Program-made: the position numbers and the translations under genes
Origin: Methylothermaceae bacteria B42
Lineage (GTDB): Bacteria; Pseudomonadota; Gammaproteobacteria; Methylococcales; Methylothermaceae
DNA: 64,000 nt
Assembly (NCBI GenBank): GCA_001566965.1
Contig: LSNW01000032.1
Location: 248,001 to 312,000 of the forward strand
Direction: 5' to 3'
Part shown: positions 43,990-52,606 of the stretch, in pieces
How positions within the stretch are numbered: position 1 is the first letter of the stretch
How the letters are laid out: each line of letters opens with the position of its first letter
Notes under the pieces: model-generated
Told to the model about the DNA's origin: nothing
Seen by the model: only the letters and a program-made list of their open reading frames with translations
Database searches by the model: none

Positions 43990-46900
43990 TCAATTCCCAA
44001 AGAGTTGCCGCCATGATAGCCGACCGTATATGCCCGCGGGTTTGCTTTCCAGCAAGGTACCCAAGGCGCCGGTGCTCTGGCTGATGATTTTGACTTCCGT
44101 TTCTTTGTCCTTGTCCAGCACGGCGGGGGTAGTAGGGATGCCATCCAGTTTTTTGCCTGTGGGCGGCAAGTTTTCATCCGTGCCGTCGCTATCTTCGTCA
44201 TAGGCAATTTTGTCGTTATTGTTGATTTTGTTGTCACCATTGACATCGAAAGGCGGTTCATCCAGGCGAGAGCCATTCAGATAATCCAACTCCATAATCC
44301 AGCCATAGCCGCCGGCAGCGCAAGGATCGGATGAATCGGGTATCATGGTGACGAAAACTGAACGTTGATCCCGAGCTATCGGGTTATAAGCCACCCGCTC
44401 GCCAGAGGTTGGCAAATCCATATACCAGCCACGTTTGTTGGTATAATCCACAGAATTCTTAGTGCTGAGTCGGTAATCAATTCCCGCAACTTTTTTTACT
44501 CCAATTACTTTTTGCTCTACTAAAGCATTTCTATTAGTAATGGTGGATACGCCACCGCCAGCTCGGTTGTCCCAGAGCCCATAGAGGGTTTGAGTAGTGC
44601 TAGTGGACAAGTCTGACTGTTCCAAGTATTTGCCGGTGCCAAAACTAACCATATAACCGCCTTGAGGATGAGGTACAACAATAGGTGCGGTGGTGATAGG
44701 TTGTTTTTTTCCATTACTATCTTTAGCTTGGAACAACTTTTTCTTTTTCCACTTTGTAGGATCAGAATTTTTGAGATTGAATTTCCATAAGTTGCCTCGC
44801 AGATCACCTGCATAGGCCAAGTCGATGTCACCGTCACCATCGGTATCAATGGGCATGGGCGTAGCCAGGCCGTTGGGTGTGGAGGTATTGCCGATGCCTG
44901 TATCAATTTTGATGTAGTCACCGCTATCCGTCCAGTCACCGTCTATTCCGCCTTCAAGGAATAAAATGAATAGCGCTGCATGACCAGTACTGCTTGCGGT
45001 ACAAAGAGTTGCAGGATCACTATCGCTACAAGCCCCATTTTCGTCTTCGCTATTGTTATAGCCATTACCCACAATCAACGCCCACTTGCCATTATTCATT
45101 TTGGCAATTTGAGCCGATTGGTGGGTGAGGAAATTCAATGGTGGTTGATTGTAGGTATAACCTAAATCGGCGTCATCCTCATCGGTAAATTCCCAAAGCA
45201 CTAGATCGGCGGCTTTGGATTCTGAGAAATTGGAAGGATTAGAAATATCCAGTGCATAGTAGCCTTGACCGCCGCCATTGAGACCACCTGCCAGAATTGT
45301 CTTCCAACTGCTGTTAACTTCAGCATCGGCCACCATGGGCGAGCTATCCACATAATAGCGATGGGGTAGAAGCGTGCGGCCATAAAGTGAATTGGTAAGC
45401 GCGCTAAGATTTTTATAAACCGAGCCTGGGACATAAGCGATTTTTTCTTCTCCAGTCGCAGCAGCAAAACCGTGGAGCATACCATCATTGGCACCTACAT
45501 AGATCATGGGTTCACGGGAAGCTTTTGAAGCGGCAAAAGTCGCATAACTGCTGTCAATATAGCCTGCTTTGGGAGGGCCAACAAAAAACGGCGCCGAGTG
45601 TACAATGTCGCCTAATTTACTGCTTCGGGTTCTAAAACCCTTAATCTCACTGCCTCGCAGAAAATCTACCCTGTCGTTGCCAAGGTTGTCTGCAGTACCA
45701 AAACCATTCTGATTGAGTAAATCCTTCTGAGTGGTATCGGAAAGACCAGAGATGGCACTCCAAGTGAAGGGAATGCCATCTTTAGAATCACGTCCAAAGG
45801 TGATGATTGTCCGGTTTGAAGGCATTTTATCTCCGGCATCCCAATTGGCAGTGCTGCTAATGGTGCCTGATAAGTCAATATCATATGACAATAACTGACC
45901 GCTCCAATCACTGCTATCGAATCTGGCCTGAAAGACTTTACTGTTGGTAGTCAATGAAGTTGAGCTGGCAGCCGCCGAAGCGGCTGATGAAATGCTTTTT
46001 TTGATAGTCTTAAAGGCTTTATTCAAAGCGATGACCATTTTTTCAGGTTGTGTGACGAAGACGAAGTTATCCGGGACACCATCATAATCGGCATCCCATT
46101 CCTCTTGAAGGTTGGGTTCATTATTGTTATCAATATCCACAAAGCCGCCATACTTTCCAGCTAACCACAGCATATTTTTGTTGCCATCAAGAGGATTGGA
46201 ATTGTATTCCTGTGTATCAAGAAAAAACGAAGTGATGGTTTGCTTATCGTCAAAATCGCTGCGTATATCGTGGGTGTTGGCGTAATAGGCTAATCCTGCA
46301 ATGTAATAAGAATTTTGTTTCCCTGGATAAGGGCAGGTTCCCATCACTTCCCCTAAAGCGGAAACGAACTTGCTGGAGCAAGTATTATCAAAATTGGAGA
46401 AACCGCCACCTACCGAATCATTGGTACCTGAAAGAGTTCCACTGGTCCAGGTGCCGGAATTACTCCACGTGACCCCGTTTAATCCTTCAAGTTGACCGAC
46501 TGTGTTAGTTAGGCTGCATACGTTAATTTGACTGCTAGAATCAGGGTCAATAAAAGAACTGGCATTAGTGGGCTCTCCATAATCACCATCATCAACAGTT
46601 TTACCGTTAACCGTTGAATTGTTGAAACATGTACCTGGAAGTTTTTTATCCCGCCACGGATTCGCATCATTAATGCCGATTATGAAATTCTTTTGGCATT
46701 TATACTGAATAGGATCGGACCAATTAGTTAAAACCTGAAAGCCCCCTTTTTGAGCATCAGATAGCCCATTGGCATATTCTGGGGTCCTACCCAGATTCAT
46801 GAAGTAGCGTATACTCTCATAATACAGTTCACTAGCAGGGTCATAGGATTTGTAGCCATGTTCACTGAACTTGTTGATGTAATTAATAACGCCACTATTC

Positions 46901-47853
46901 AGTCCACCTCCGGCGCCATCGGGATTATTGATTAAAAGGCCGTCCTCATCTATTTCCATTTTGGGGTTCGTTGTCGTTCCACCACTGCCATCTGGCATTT
47001 TGGGGCCCACAAATTTCATATTGGAACGAAGCACCCCACCATCCCTTGATTTTGAATTATCAAGTGAATAACTTGTAACAGCAAAACGCATGAAATCAGC
47101 GTTTCTTTGAATCAAACCTTCAGGTTTCCAATATGTGGAACCACCATCGCTATATTGAGTGCAGTTATCTTCGGGCATGGTGGGATCACAGACTTTAACC
47201 CGGACTTCATAGATACCATTTTGGCTACCACCGTCGGTAGTACCGATTTTTAGTTTGAAAGCCTCATTTGTGATGAAAATCTCACTGTCAGAAAATGGAG
47301 TGACAGTACTGGGGTCTACATTCAAAGACGCTCTGAGTTTCTTTTTGGGATACCAGTTATCATTGGAGTGTCTTCTAGCCCTTTTGATAATTGTCAACGA
47401 TTTAGTATCTACAACCCGGTTCCCCCCGGTCATTGTCCAGATAAACTCATCAATGGCAGTCATAGTTGCCCAATTGAGGAAATTACCGCTCCACTGGCCG
47501 CTGCACTCGTGTAGGGCGTTTGTTGCTCCTACTGGCTCAAAATAATCACTGCTGCTATTGTATGAATAGCATTTTTTAGGATCAAAATAGCCAAGATACT
47601 CATGATTATTAAAGTAACAAACACCAAATCCGCCAACTCTTCCTGAGCATCCGGGAGGGTTTCCCGGTTGATCAGCGTATGCGGCACCACCCATGGGGGT
47701 TTCCACTGACATATTGAAAAGAATATTAGGGGAGACGGGTAGCGTTAAGTATAAAGGGCTTTGTGATAAATCTATTAAAGCAGCATGGGATGAGCTACCG
47801 ACGCCTGCCAGGATTAAACTTTGCAAGATGAAAGGTAAAGGCTTTAGTTTCAT
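43990..47853 (-). CDS. pilY1: PilY1 tip protein without MIDAS (upstream copy)
   Basis: A 1287-residue PilY1. The signal sequence is about 1-25. At the position of the DxSxS MIDAS motif of the other copy it has NMSVE (47-51), so metal-dependent adhesion through vWA is not expected. The N-terminal half (about 600 residues) is unlike the other copy and looks cysteine-containing and surface-exposed. The C-terminal half is the same PilY1 propeller with the calcium loop DTDGDGDIDLAYAGD and the GTGKYLEQ segment. It is the first pilY1 in the operon after fimT-pilV-pilW-pilX. Its tip specificity probably differs from the second copy. Confidence 0.94.
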   Translation of the reverse strand: MKLKPLPFILQSLILAGVGSSSHAALIDLSQSPLYLTLPVSPNILFNMSVETPMGGAAYADQPGNPPGCSGRVGGFGVCYFNNHEYLGYFDPKKCYSYNSSSDYFEPVGATNALHECSGQWSGNFLNWATMTAIDEFIWTMTGGNRVVDTKSLTIIKRARRHSNDNWYPKKKLRASLNVDPSTVTPFSDSEIFITNEAFKLKIGTTDGGSQNGIYEVRVKVCDPTMPEDNCTQYSDGGSTYWKPEGLIQRNADFMRFAVTSYSLDNSKSRDGGVLRSNMKFVGPKMPDGSGGTTTNPKMEIDEDGLLINNPDGAGGGLNSGVINYINKFSEHGYKSYDPASELYYESIRYFMNLGRTPEYANGLSDAQKGGFQVLTNWSDPIQYKCQKNFIIGINDANPWRDKKLPGTCFNNSTVNGKTVDDGDYGEPTNASSFIDPDSSSQINVCSLTNTVGQLEGLNGVTWSNSGTWTSGTLSGTNDSVGGGFSNFDNTCSSKFVSALGEVMGTCPYPGKQNSYYIAGLAYYANTHDIRSDFDDKQTITSFFLDTQEYNSNPLDGNKNMLWLAGKYGGFVDIDNNNEPNLQEEWDADYDGVPDNFVFVTQPEKMVIALNKAFKTIKKSISSAASAAASSTSLTTNSKVFQARFDSSDWSGQLLSYDIDLSGTISSTANWDAGDKMPSNRTIITFGRDSKDGIPFTWSAISGLSDTTQKDLLNQNGFGTADNLGNDRVDFLRGSEIKGFRTRSSKLGDIVHSAPFFVGPPKAGYIDSSYATFAASKASREPMIYVGANDGMLHGFAAATGEEKIAYVPGSVYKNLSALTNSLYGRTLLPHRYYVDSSPMVADAEVNSSWKTILAGGLNGGGQGYYALDISNPSNFSESKAADLVLWEFTDEDDADLGYTYNQPPLNFLTHQSAQIAKMNNGKWALIVGNGYNNSEDENGACSDSDPATLCTASSTGHAALFILFLEGGIDGDWTDSGDYIKIDTGIGNTSTPNGLATPMPIDTDGDGDIDLAYAGDLRGNLWKFNLKNSDPTKWKKKKLFQAKDSNGKKQPITTAPIVVPHPQGGYMVSFGTGKYLEQSDLSTSTTQTLYGLWDNRAGGGVSTITNRNALVEQKVIGVKKVAGIDYRLSTKNSVDYTNKRGWYMDLPTSGERVAYNPIARDQRSVFVTMIPDSSDPCAAGGYGWIMELDYLNGSRLDEPPFDVNGDNKINNNDKIAYDEDSDGTDENLPPTGKKLDGIPTTPAVLDKDKETEVKIISQSTGALGTLLESKPAGIYGRLSWRQLFGN

Positions 47854-47871
47854 GAAAGACGATATCCTAAT

Positions 47872-48378
47872 TTAGGGACTGAAAACAGATTGAACCGTGA
47901 CTCGAGTATCAGCATTACCACCACATCCAGTGGATGTGATTCTGTAGCGGACTTTCCAAGAAGGACTGCCTGCTGGCCAGCTTTTGAACCCTTCTATCCA
48001 ATATCTTGGTTGGCAACTGACATTGGCAATGGCTATAGCACCGGTGTTGGAGCCATAAGTCACGCCGTTGTCTTCGGTATCTCCGCTGCCAGTGTCCTTC
48101 CATACACTATTGAATCCGGAAGTGGCGTCACAAAGTCCATTTGAGCAAGATGAGTTAAAGCCGGTTAAGCCAGTTACCCGAATGCTAACATCAGCTTCAC
48201 CATCCCTTAGACCCGCTTCCGCCGCTTGAAAGGCAAGGTTGGTATCGCGGAAATTCCCCGCCATTTTTTCCTGGAGCAGGTTGGATTGCATGGCGGTGAC
48301 GCCAATCATGGTCATGATGGTTAACATCAACAGGCTGACAATGAGCGCAGCGCCGGTTTGTTTTTTAGGTGTCATCAT
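47872..48378 (-). CDS. pilX: PilX minor pilin (upstream copy)
   Basis: A 168-residue PilX-type pilin with leader MTPKKQTGAALIVSLLMLTI, helix MTMIGVTAMQSNLLQEKMAGN and a cysteine pattern (SSCSNGLCD, ANVSCQPRYW, STGCGGN) like that of the downstream copy. PilX is a minor pilin that primes pilus assembly together with PilV, PilW, FimT and PilE and helps load PilY1. It is 6 bases from pilW and 18 bases from pilY1, so co-transcribed. Confidence 0.92.
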   Translation of the reverse strand: MMTPKKQTGAALIVSLLMLTIMTMIGVTAMQSNLLQEKMAGNFRDTNLAFQAAEAGLRDGEADVSIRVTGLTGFNSSCSNGLCDATSGFNSVWKDTGSGDTEDNGVTYGSNTGAIAIANVSCQPRYWIEGFKSWPAGSPSWKVRYRITSTGCGGNADTRVTVQSVFSP

Positions 48379-48384
48379 TTCGTT

Positions 48385-49401
48385 TTATGGCAAGCGGTTA
48401 CGAATGCCGAAGGTGGCGGTATAGACTTTTCGCAAACGGCGGTCACTGGGTGTGATAGTGGCGCCGTTAAAGGTATAGGATTGAGGGGCGTTGGTAATGT
48501 TGTCTTCGGTGGATTGGAGTAGCAAACTCACCCGCACGCTGGTGACTTGACTCCAGTCGCTTACATTATTGGCAGGCACAAATTGATTTGCAGAATCATC
48601 GTTATCTGTATCTATACCGTATAGAACTTGCATGTTTTCGACGCCTTCAATTAGTTCTTCAGCGGGACTTGAGTCATTTTTGCGATATAGGGCCGGATTG
48701 CCGGCGGGATTGTTTCTAATATAAAATGTGCGAGTGCTAATTTTGGTAAGGGAACCGTTACCGGCATAGCAGGCTCCCAAGTCCTTTGTGGAATTCCCTG
48801 GGTTCGAACCTCCGGTGTTATGTACAACGGTTGCAGAGCTGGTGTTAACATTAGTGATTTGAAAAATAGAAGCTCTAGAGCAATTTCCAGCAATCACAAT
48901 GTCACCAGCTGACAACCCCGAGGTATTTGCAACTTTTAAATTGGCCGTATGGCTAGCGGCATTGGTGCAGTCTCCGGTATTGCTGGGTTGCCCTGTAATC
49001 GGTGTTTCGTTTCCAAAAACTCCACGGATAGTTAGAATGTCTCGGCCAGGTAGAGGGCTTGTAATGCTGTTATCCGGCGTTGTATCCCAGGCTGATGAAC
49101 TGGTAGCTTCCAAACCTTCTACAGCAGTATTGAAATCGTAAAGAAAGGATGTCGTATCGTTAAGAGTGTTGACGATAGTTCGGTCACGAGTTGCACATCC
49201 TAAATATCCCGCCATGCGCAAATCTCTGGATAGAAGTTCCATCATAAACCGGGCATTTTCCTGAAGCCTGGAAGAAGCCTCGGCGACCCGGTAGGTTTGC
49301 TTGTTGGCGACAAAGATTTGGATGACACCGGCGGTGAGAATCAGCCCAGCCACCAGCGAGACCATGATTTCCACCAGGGAGATGCCGCGTTGTCTTTTCA
49401 T
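48385..49401 (-). CDS. pilW: PilW minor pilin
   Basis: A 338-residue prepilin-like protein. The leader MKRQRGISLVEIMVSLVAGL has the cleavage Gly and a Glu5 in mature ISLVE. The helix is followed by a large globular domain (ENARFMMELLSRDLRMAGYLGCATRD, and a terminal YTATFGIRNRLP) typical of the PilW family. It forms part of the pilus-tip priming complex with PilV, PilX, FimT and PilE. The spacing to pilX is 6 bases and to pilV 15 bases. Confidence 0.93.
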   Translation of the reverse strand: MKRQRGISLVEIMVSLVAGLILTAGVIQIFVANKQTYRVAEASSRLQENARFMMELLSRDLRMAGYLGCATRDRTIVNTLNDTTSFLYDFNTAVEGLEATSSSAWDTTPDNSITSPLPGRDILTIRGVFGNETPITGQPSNTGDCTNAASHTANLKVANTSGLSAGDIVIAGNCSRASIFQITNVNTSSATVVHNTGGSNPGNSTKDLGACYAGNGSLTKISTRTFYIRNNPAGNPALYRKNDSSPAEELIEGVENMQVLYGIDTDNDDSANQFVPANNVSDWSQVTSVRVSLLLQSTEDNITNAPQSYTFNGATITPSDRRLRKVYTATFGIRNRLP

Positions 49402-49416
49402 GGGAGCGATCCTAAT

Positions 49417-49974
49417 TTATGGTTGAAAGGTGGTGCTGAAGCGTTTTATGATCGGGTCTCCGTCGTCATCGAATTCATCCACCCACCAGATTTTTACGGT
49501 ATAAAGGTTGCCGCCATCGCAATCGATTTCATCGTCATCGGTAATGTCAATGGCGCCATCATTGTCATCGTCGCCGCCATCGTCAGGCGTACTGTCCTTG
49601 CAGACGATACCAGTACCCTGGGGGAGCTCCCGGGCCAGGGTATCCAGCCATTCTTGGGCATCGTGCTGGGCCAATTCCTGGGCAGTGCAATTATTGGGGG
49701 TATTGCCATCCCAGACGCAGCCCTTGTCCGTGGCAGTGGGTTTGTCATAAAAACCGCCATCAACCCCGGCTTTGTTGGCCCGGATTCGGTCGGCCATGTC
49801 GTAGGCGAGCAAAGTGGCCTGGGTGCGCAGATTGGCGCTGTGGTTGCTTTTCAGTCCCGTGGTTTGCAGTCCCGCCAGTCCCAGCAGACCGATGCCCAGG
49901 ACCAGGACTGAGACTAAAATTTCGACTAAAGTGAATCCACTTTGATAGCGTGTGAAAAAAGATATTTTATTCAT
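49417..49974 (-). CDS. pilV: PilV minor pilin
   Basis: A 185-residue prepilin. The leader MNKISFFTRYQSGFTLVEIL has GFTLVE cleavage and is followed by the usual helix (VSVLVLGIGLLGLAGLQTTGLK) and a PilV-type domain (LLAYDMADRIRANKAG). It has an aspartate-rich segment (DDGGDDDNDGAIDITDDDE) that may bind calcium. The start is the ATG 5 bases after the fimT stop; the longer open frame from 50151 overlaps fimT. Confidence 0.92.
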   Translation of the reverse strand: MNKISFFTRYQSGFTLVEILVSVLVLGIGLLGLAGLQTTGLKSNHSANLRTQATLLAYDMADRIRANKAGVDGGFYDKPTATDKGCVWDGNTPNNCTAQELAQHDAQEWLDTLARELPQGTGIVCKDSTPDDGGDDDNDGAIDITDDDEIDCDGGNLYTVKIWWVDEFDDDGDPIIKRFSTTFQP

Positions 49975-49978
49975 ATCG

Positions 49979-50551
49979 TTACGGGGAACAGCTAGTGATA
50001 TCGTTGCCATCGTTATCTTCCGGAATTTGGTTTTTATCTGCATCAGAAGCAATTCGTACTCTGCCAGTTTTATTAATAAAAATGGCACGAGAGTTTTTGA
50101 TTTGATTTTCATGGCAAATGACAAACCGGCCATTATTGTTACTTTGGCCACTAGCCTTATAAGTCAGGAAATTGGTAAAGTTGTTTGACCTCAACGAATA
50201 ACTGTCTCTTAATCCTGGCAGGACTCTTAATATTTCTTCTCCTGAATCTACTTGTGCAGGGCTGTCTTTGTCTTCATTGACGAATACAATCCAGCCATCC
50301 TCCCATTGGGTTCCGCTACCGGTGCAGGAAGTTCCTGTATTACTTTTACATATTGAAATAGCCTTTCCGCGTTTAATTGCTTCGCTACGAGCAAGATTGA
50401 GAGAGCCTACCAGCATGTTAGTGGCGGTGGTCAACCGGTTATTTATGGTCATCTCCTTAAAACTCGGCACGCCCACGGTCAGCACAATCGCCGCCATGGC
50501 CACGGTGACTACTAATTCAATTAAGGTGAAACCTGTCATTTGATTTTTCAT
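49979..50551 (-). CDS. fimT: FimT/GspH-type minor pilin
   Basis: A 190-residue prepilin, first gene of the minor pilin operon. The leader is MKNQMTGFTLIELVVTVAMA with GFTLIE cleavage. The GspH/FimT domain has NNRLTTATNMLVGSLNLARS and a C-terminal basic tail (RIASDADKNQIPEDNDGND...). In some bacteria FimT binds DNA during natural transformation and primes pilus assembly. Its start is preceded by the candidate promoter block at 50581-50651. Confidence 0.9.
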   Translation of the reverse strand: MKNQMTGFTLIELVVTVAMAAIVLTVGVPSFKEMTINNRLTTATNMLVGSLNLARSEAIKRGKAISICKSNTGTSCTGSGTQWEDGWIVFVNEDKDSPAQVDSGEEILRVLPGLRDSYSLRSNNFTNFLTYKASGQSNNNGRFVICHENQIKNSRAIFINKTGRVRIASDADKNQIPEDNDGNDITSCSP

Positions 50552-50580
50552 TCCAAGCCATTTTGATGTTTTGCTTGATA

Positions 50581-50651
50581 ATAACTATAGGCAAGGATTG
50601 AAATTTGGTGGGGAGGCTTCCGACCAGCGGCGGGTTTTTGGGGATGAATGG
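50581..50651 (-). promoter_or_regulatory. Candidate promoter block upstream of fimT
   Basis: The minus-strand segment ends in TTGCCTATAGTTAT about 30 bases before the fimT start, consistent with a promoter -10. The same segment is present, altered at about a quarter of positions, at 43764-43834 upstream of the duplicated pilX. This supports a duplicated regulatory region and possibly an operator (TCGG..CC block) used in both places. Confidence 0.5.
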
Positions 50652-50761
50652 CAAGTCAGTACGGGATTAGCCTTGTGTTTCATAATGGTTTTCGTTCCTC
50701 CATCATTAACAATAATTCCTTTTTGTTTCAGGCTTGTTTTCTACTGAACAGGGCTGTTATA

Positions 50762-50781
50762 AGGTGCTATAATCAGCACCT
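50762..50781 (+). promoter_or_regulatory. Promoter/operator of the toxin-antitoxin pair
   Basis: Palindrome arms AGGTGCT (50762-50768) and AGCACCT (50775-50781) are centred on a TATAAT -10 box (50768-50773) about 34 bases before the antitoxin ATG. Binding of the antitoxin complex here would block the promoter, giving the usual self-repression. Confidence 0.6.
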
Positions 50782-50806
50782 GATTGATGTTGAATTAAAG
50801 TGAACA

Positions 50807-51085
50807 ATGGGAATCAAGTTTTCCGAGGACGTGGTGCCACTGACGGATTTGAAGATCAACCCGGGTAAAGTGGTCCGGCATGCTGCCGAGGCACACCGGC
50901 CGGTACTCCTGACCAGTCGTGGGCGTGGAGTGGCCGTGGTGCAATCGGTTGCGGATTATGAAGCTTCCGAGGAGGAGCGAGAGTTCATGCGGGCGGTGGT
51001 GGCCGGTCTTGCTGATCTCGATGCCGGGCGGGAGTTGTCCCTGGAAGAGGCAAAGAACCGGCTTGGGCTGTCAACTTCGGAGTGA
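50807..51085 (+). CDS. Phd/YefM-type antitoxin
   Basis: A 92-residue antitoxin of the Phd/YefM group: DLKINPGKVVRHAAEAHRPVLLTSRGRGVAVVQSVADYE is the DNA-binding and dimerisation core, and the C-terminal acidic helical part (LADLDAGRELSLEEAKNRLG) would wrap the toxin. It starts at an ATG after a weak site and its TGA overlaps the toxin GTG/ATG. The toxin is downstream; the palindromic promoter is just upstream. Confidence 0.88.
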   Translation: MGIKFSEDVVPLTDLKINPGKVVRHAAEAHRPVLLTSRGRGVAVVQSVADYEASEEEREFMRAVVAGLADLDAGRELSLEEAKNRLGLSTSE

Positions 51086-51396
51086 TGCCGTTGGGCAAAG
51101 TTACTGTACGCTTTGCGGAATCGGCGGTTGCCGATCTTGGGAAGATACGCTTTTGGTATGCGGAACAGGGCGTTCCCAATGTCGGGGAGAGGCTTATCAC
51201 CGGGATATTCCAACGAATTGAAGCATTAGAAAAGCATCCTGAGCAGGGTAGAATCGTGCCTGAGTTTGATCAGCCTTTTTTAAGGGAGTTGATTCAGCCG
51301 CCTTTTCGTATCGTTTATCGGCATGATCCGGGCAAGGTTCGCATTGTGCGCGTCTCGCGCAGTGAGCGGTTGCTACGATTGCCGAAGACGCCTTGA
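51085..51396 (+). CDS. ParE/RelE-type toxin
   Basis: A 103-residue toxin of the ParE/RelE superfamily: FAESAVADLGKIRFWYAEQG, then RIEALEKHPEQGRIVPEF, and a C-terminal RELIQPPFRIVYRHDPGKVRIVRVSRSERLL. ParE members poison gyrase and RelE members cleave mRNA; this one looks ParE-like but the target is not provable. The start is the ATG within the TGATG at the antitoxin stop; a GTG one codon earlier is in frame. Confidence 0.88.
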   Translation: MPLGKVTVRFAESAVADLGKIRFWYAEQGVPNVGERLITGIFQRIEALEKHPEQGRIVPEFDQPFLRELIQPPFRIVYRHDPGKVRIVRVSRSERLLRLPKTP

Positions 51397-51555
51397 CCCC
51401 CTGTCAAGTCTTGCAAAGATCCAGCTGGTGAAATAGCCAAGTTAACTGCGTGGAATTAATAGGCAAATACAAAAAAGTCACACCAGAGAAAGGTTGTATT
51501 TCCGTTCCAGCGCTTGTCTTATAATAGGATGTTCTTATATCAGAGGAATTGAAAG

Positions 51556-52140
51556 ATGAGCCTGCCCAGACGTGATGATGCCCATCATACTTACGGGGAA
51601 TATTACCAATGGACCGATGATACCCGTTATGAGCTCATAGATGGCGTGGCCTATGCCATGGCCCCGGCTCCTACGCGGATTCATCAGGAGGTATTATTGG
51701 AACTGGCCCGCCAGGTGGCCAACGCTTTGCTTGATCATTCCTGCAAGGCATTTATTGTTCCCTTCGATGTGCGCTTGCCGAAGGCGGACGAAGCCGACGA
51801 GATGGTGGATACCGTGATGCAGCCCGATCTTTCGGTGGTTTGCGATCCCGGCAAACTCGATGAACGCGGCTGCCGGGGCGCGCCGGACTGGATTGTCGAG
51901 GTACTGTCACCGGCCACCGCTGGTCACGATCATATTCGCAAACGCGCCGTTTACGAGCGGGCCGGTGTGCGCGAGTATTGGCTCGTGCATCCGGTCGACC
52001 GGATTGTGGCAGTGTATCGCCTGCGGGACGGACACTATGGCGCGCCCGAGGTTCGCGAACTGGAAGGTCAGCAGGCGGTGGATGTGTTACCGCAGGTGGA
52101 AATCGATTGGAACCGCTTTACAGATTTGTTTGAGAGTTGA
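51556..52140 (+). CDS. Uma2-family endonuclease-fold protein
   Basis: A 194-residue DUF820/Uma2 protein with the PD-(D/E)XK-like core: YELIDGVAYAMAPAP, QPDLSVVCDP, WIVEVLSPATAGHDH and YERAGVREYWLVHP. An AGAGGAA ribosome site precedes the ATG. It is of a different subgroup from the one at 31870-32436. A pilY1 remnant begins 9 bases after its stop on the other strand. Uma2 genes are often mobile, which could explain the rearranged neighbourhood. Confidence 0.88.
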   Translation: MSLPRRDDAHHTYGEYYQWTDDTRYELIDGVAYAMAPAPTRIHQEVLLELARQVANALLDHSCKAFIVPFDVRLPKADEADEMVDTVMQPDLSVVCDPGKLDERGCRGAPDWIVEVLSPATAGHDHIRKRAVYERAGVREYWLVHPVDRIVAVYRLRDGHYGAPEVRELEGQQAVDVLPQVEIDWNRFTDLFES

Positions 52141-52149
52141 AAACGATGA

Positions 52150-52317
52150 TCAGCAGCAATGTTTTAGGTCATCATTTACGCTGGAGTTGCCATTAGCATC
52201 AATGGGTAGGGAAGGGGCCAAGCCGCTTTTGTTGCCATCAAGGGGAATGGAATTGTATTCCTGACTATCGAGAAGAAATGAAGTGGACGAAGGTTGATAC
52301 GAGAAGAGGAAGCTCCC
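52150..52317 (-). pseudogene. Fragment of a pilY1-like gene
   Basis: A 56-codon minus-strand open frame containing TSFLLDSQEYNSIPLDGNKS, closely matching TSFFLDTQEYNSNPLDGNKN in the upstream PilY1 (about residue 550). The DNA also aligns to 46170-46240. It then diverges to a short terminal stretch (PIDANGNSSVNDDLKHCC and a stop). There is no start. It is likely a remnant of another tip-protein gene, left after duplication and loss. It is a stretch the gene list would otherwise leave blank, between the Uma2 gene and tRNA-Ala. Confidence 0.6.
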
Positions 52318-52392
52318 CTACAAATAGGCAAAATTTTTGGAAGAGTTACTAGACAAGCTGGGTTCTCGGTTTTATAATGGGCAACTCTTTTG

Positions 52393-52468
<76 letters not shown>

Positions 52469-52479
52469 AGGGAAACCTA

Positions 52480-52556
52480 GTCCCCATCGTCTAGTCGGCC
52501 TAGGACACAGCCCTTTCAAGGCTGCGACACGGGTTCGAATCCCGTTGGGGACGCCA
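52480..52556 (+). tRNA. tRNA-Glu (anticodon TTC)
   Basis: A cloverleaf of about 76-77 bases: acceptor GTCCCCA/TGGGGAC, D-arm TCGTCTAGTCGGCCTAGGACA, anticodon loop CTTTCAA on stem CAGCC/GGCTG, T-arm GGGTTCGAATCCC, followed by GCCA. It is 11 bases after tRNA-Ala, probably on one transcript ended by the hairpin at 52565. Confidence 0.95.
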
Positions 52557-52564
52557 TGTTCAAA

Positions 52565-52587
52565 AGGCCCGCTAATGCGGGCCTTTT
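52565..52587 (+). terminator. Rho-independent terminator of the tRNA pair
   Basis: Arms AGGCCCGC and GCGGGCCT (52565-52572 and 52577-52584) with loop TAAT are followed by a run of T bases. It lies 9 bases after tRNA-Glu and just before the end of the leftward GH57 gene, so it may serve both directions. Confidence 0.9.
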
Positions 52588-52606
52588 TCTTTGGGCCTTG
52601 GCTATT

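Noticed and set aside
43878-44276. A minus-strand open frame overlapping the start of pilY1's 3' end
   Set aside because: Its translation is another frame of pilY1 (low-complexity SITTKLPMT-type residues); no start signal is present.
49297-49911. A 204-codon plus-strand frame over pilW and pilV
   Set aside because: It has biased valine/isoleucine composition typical of an antisense shadow and no start signal.
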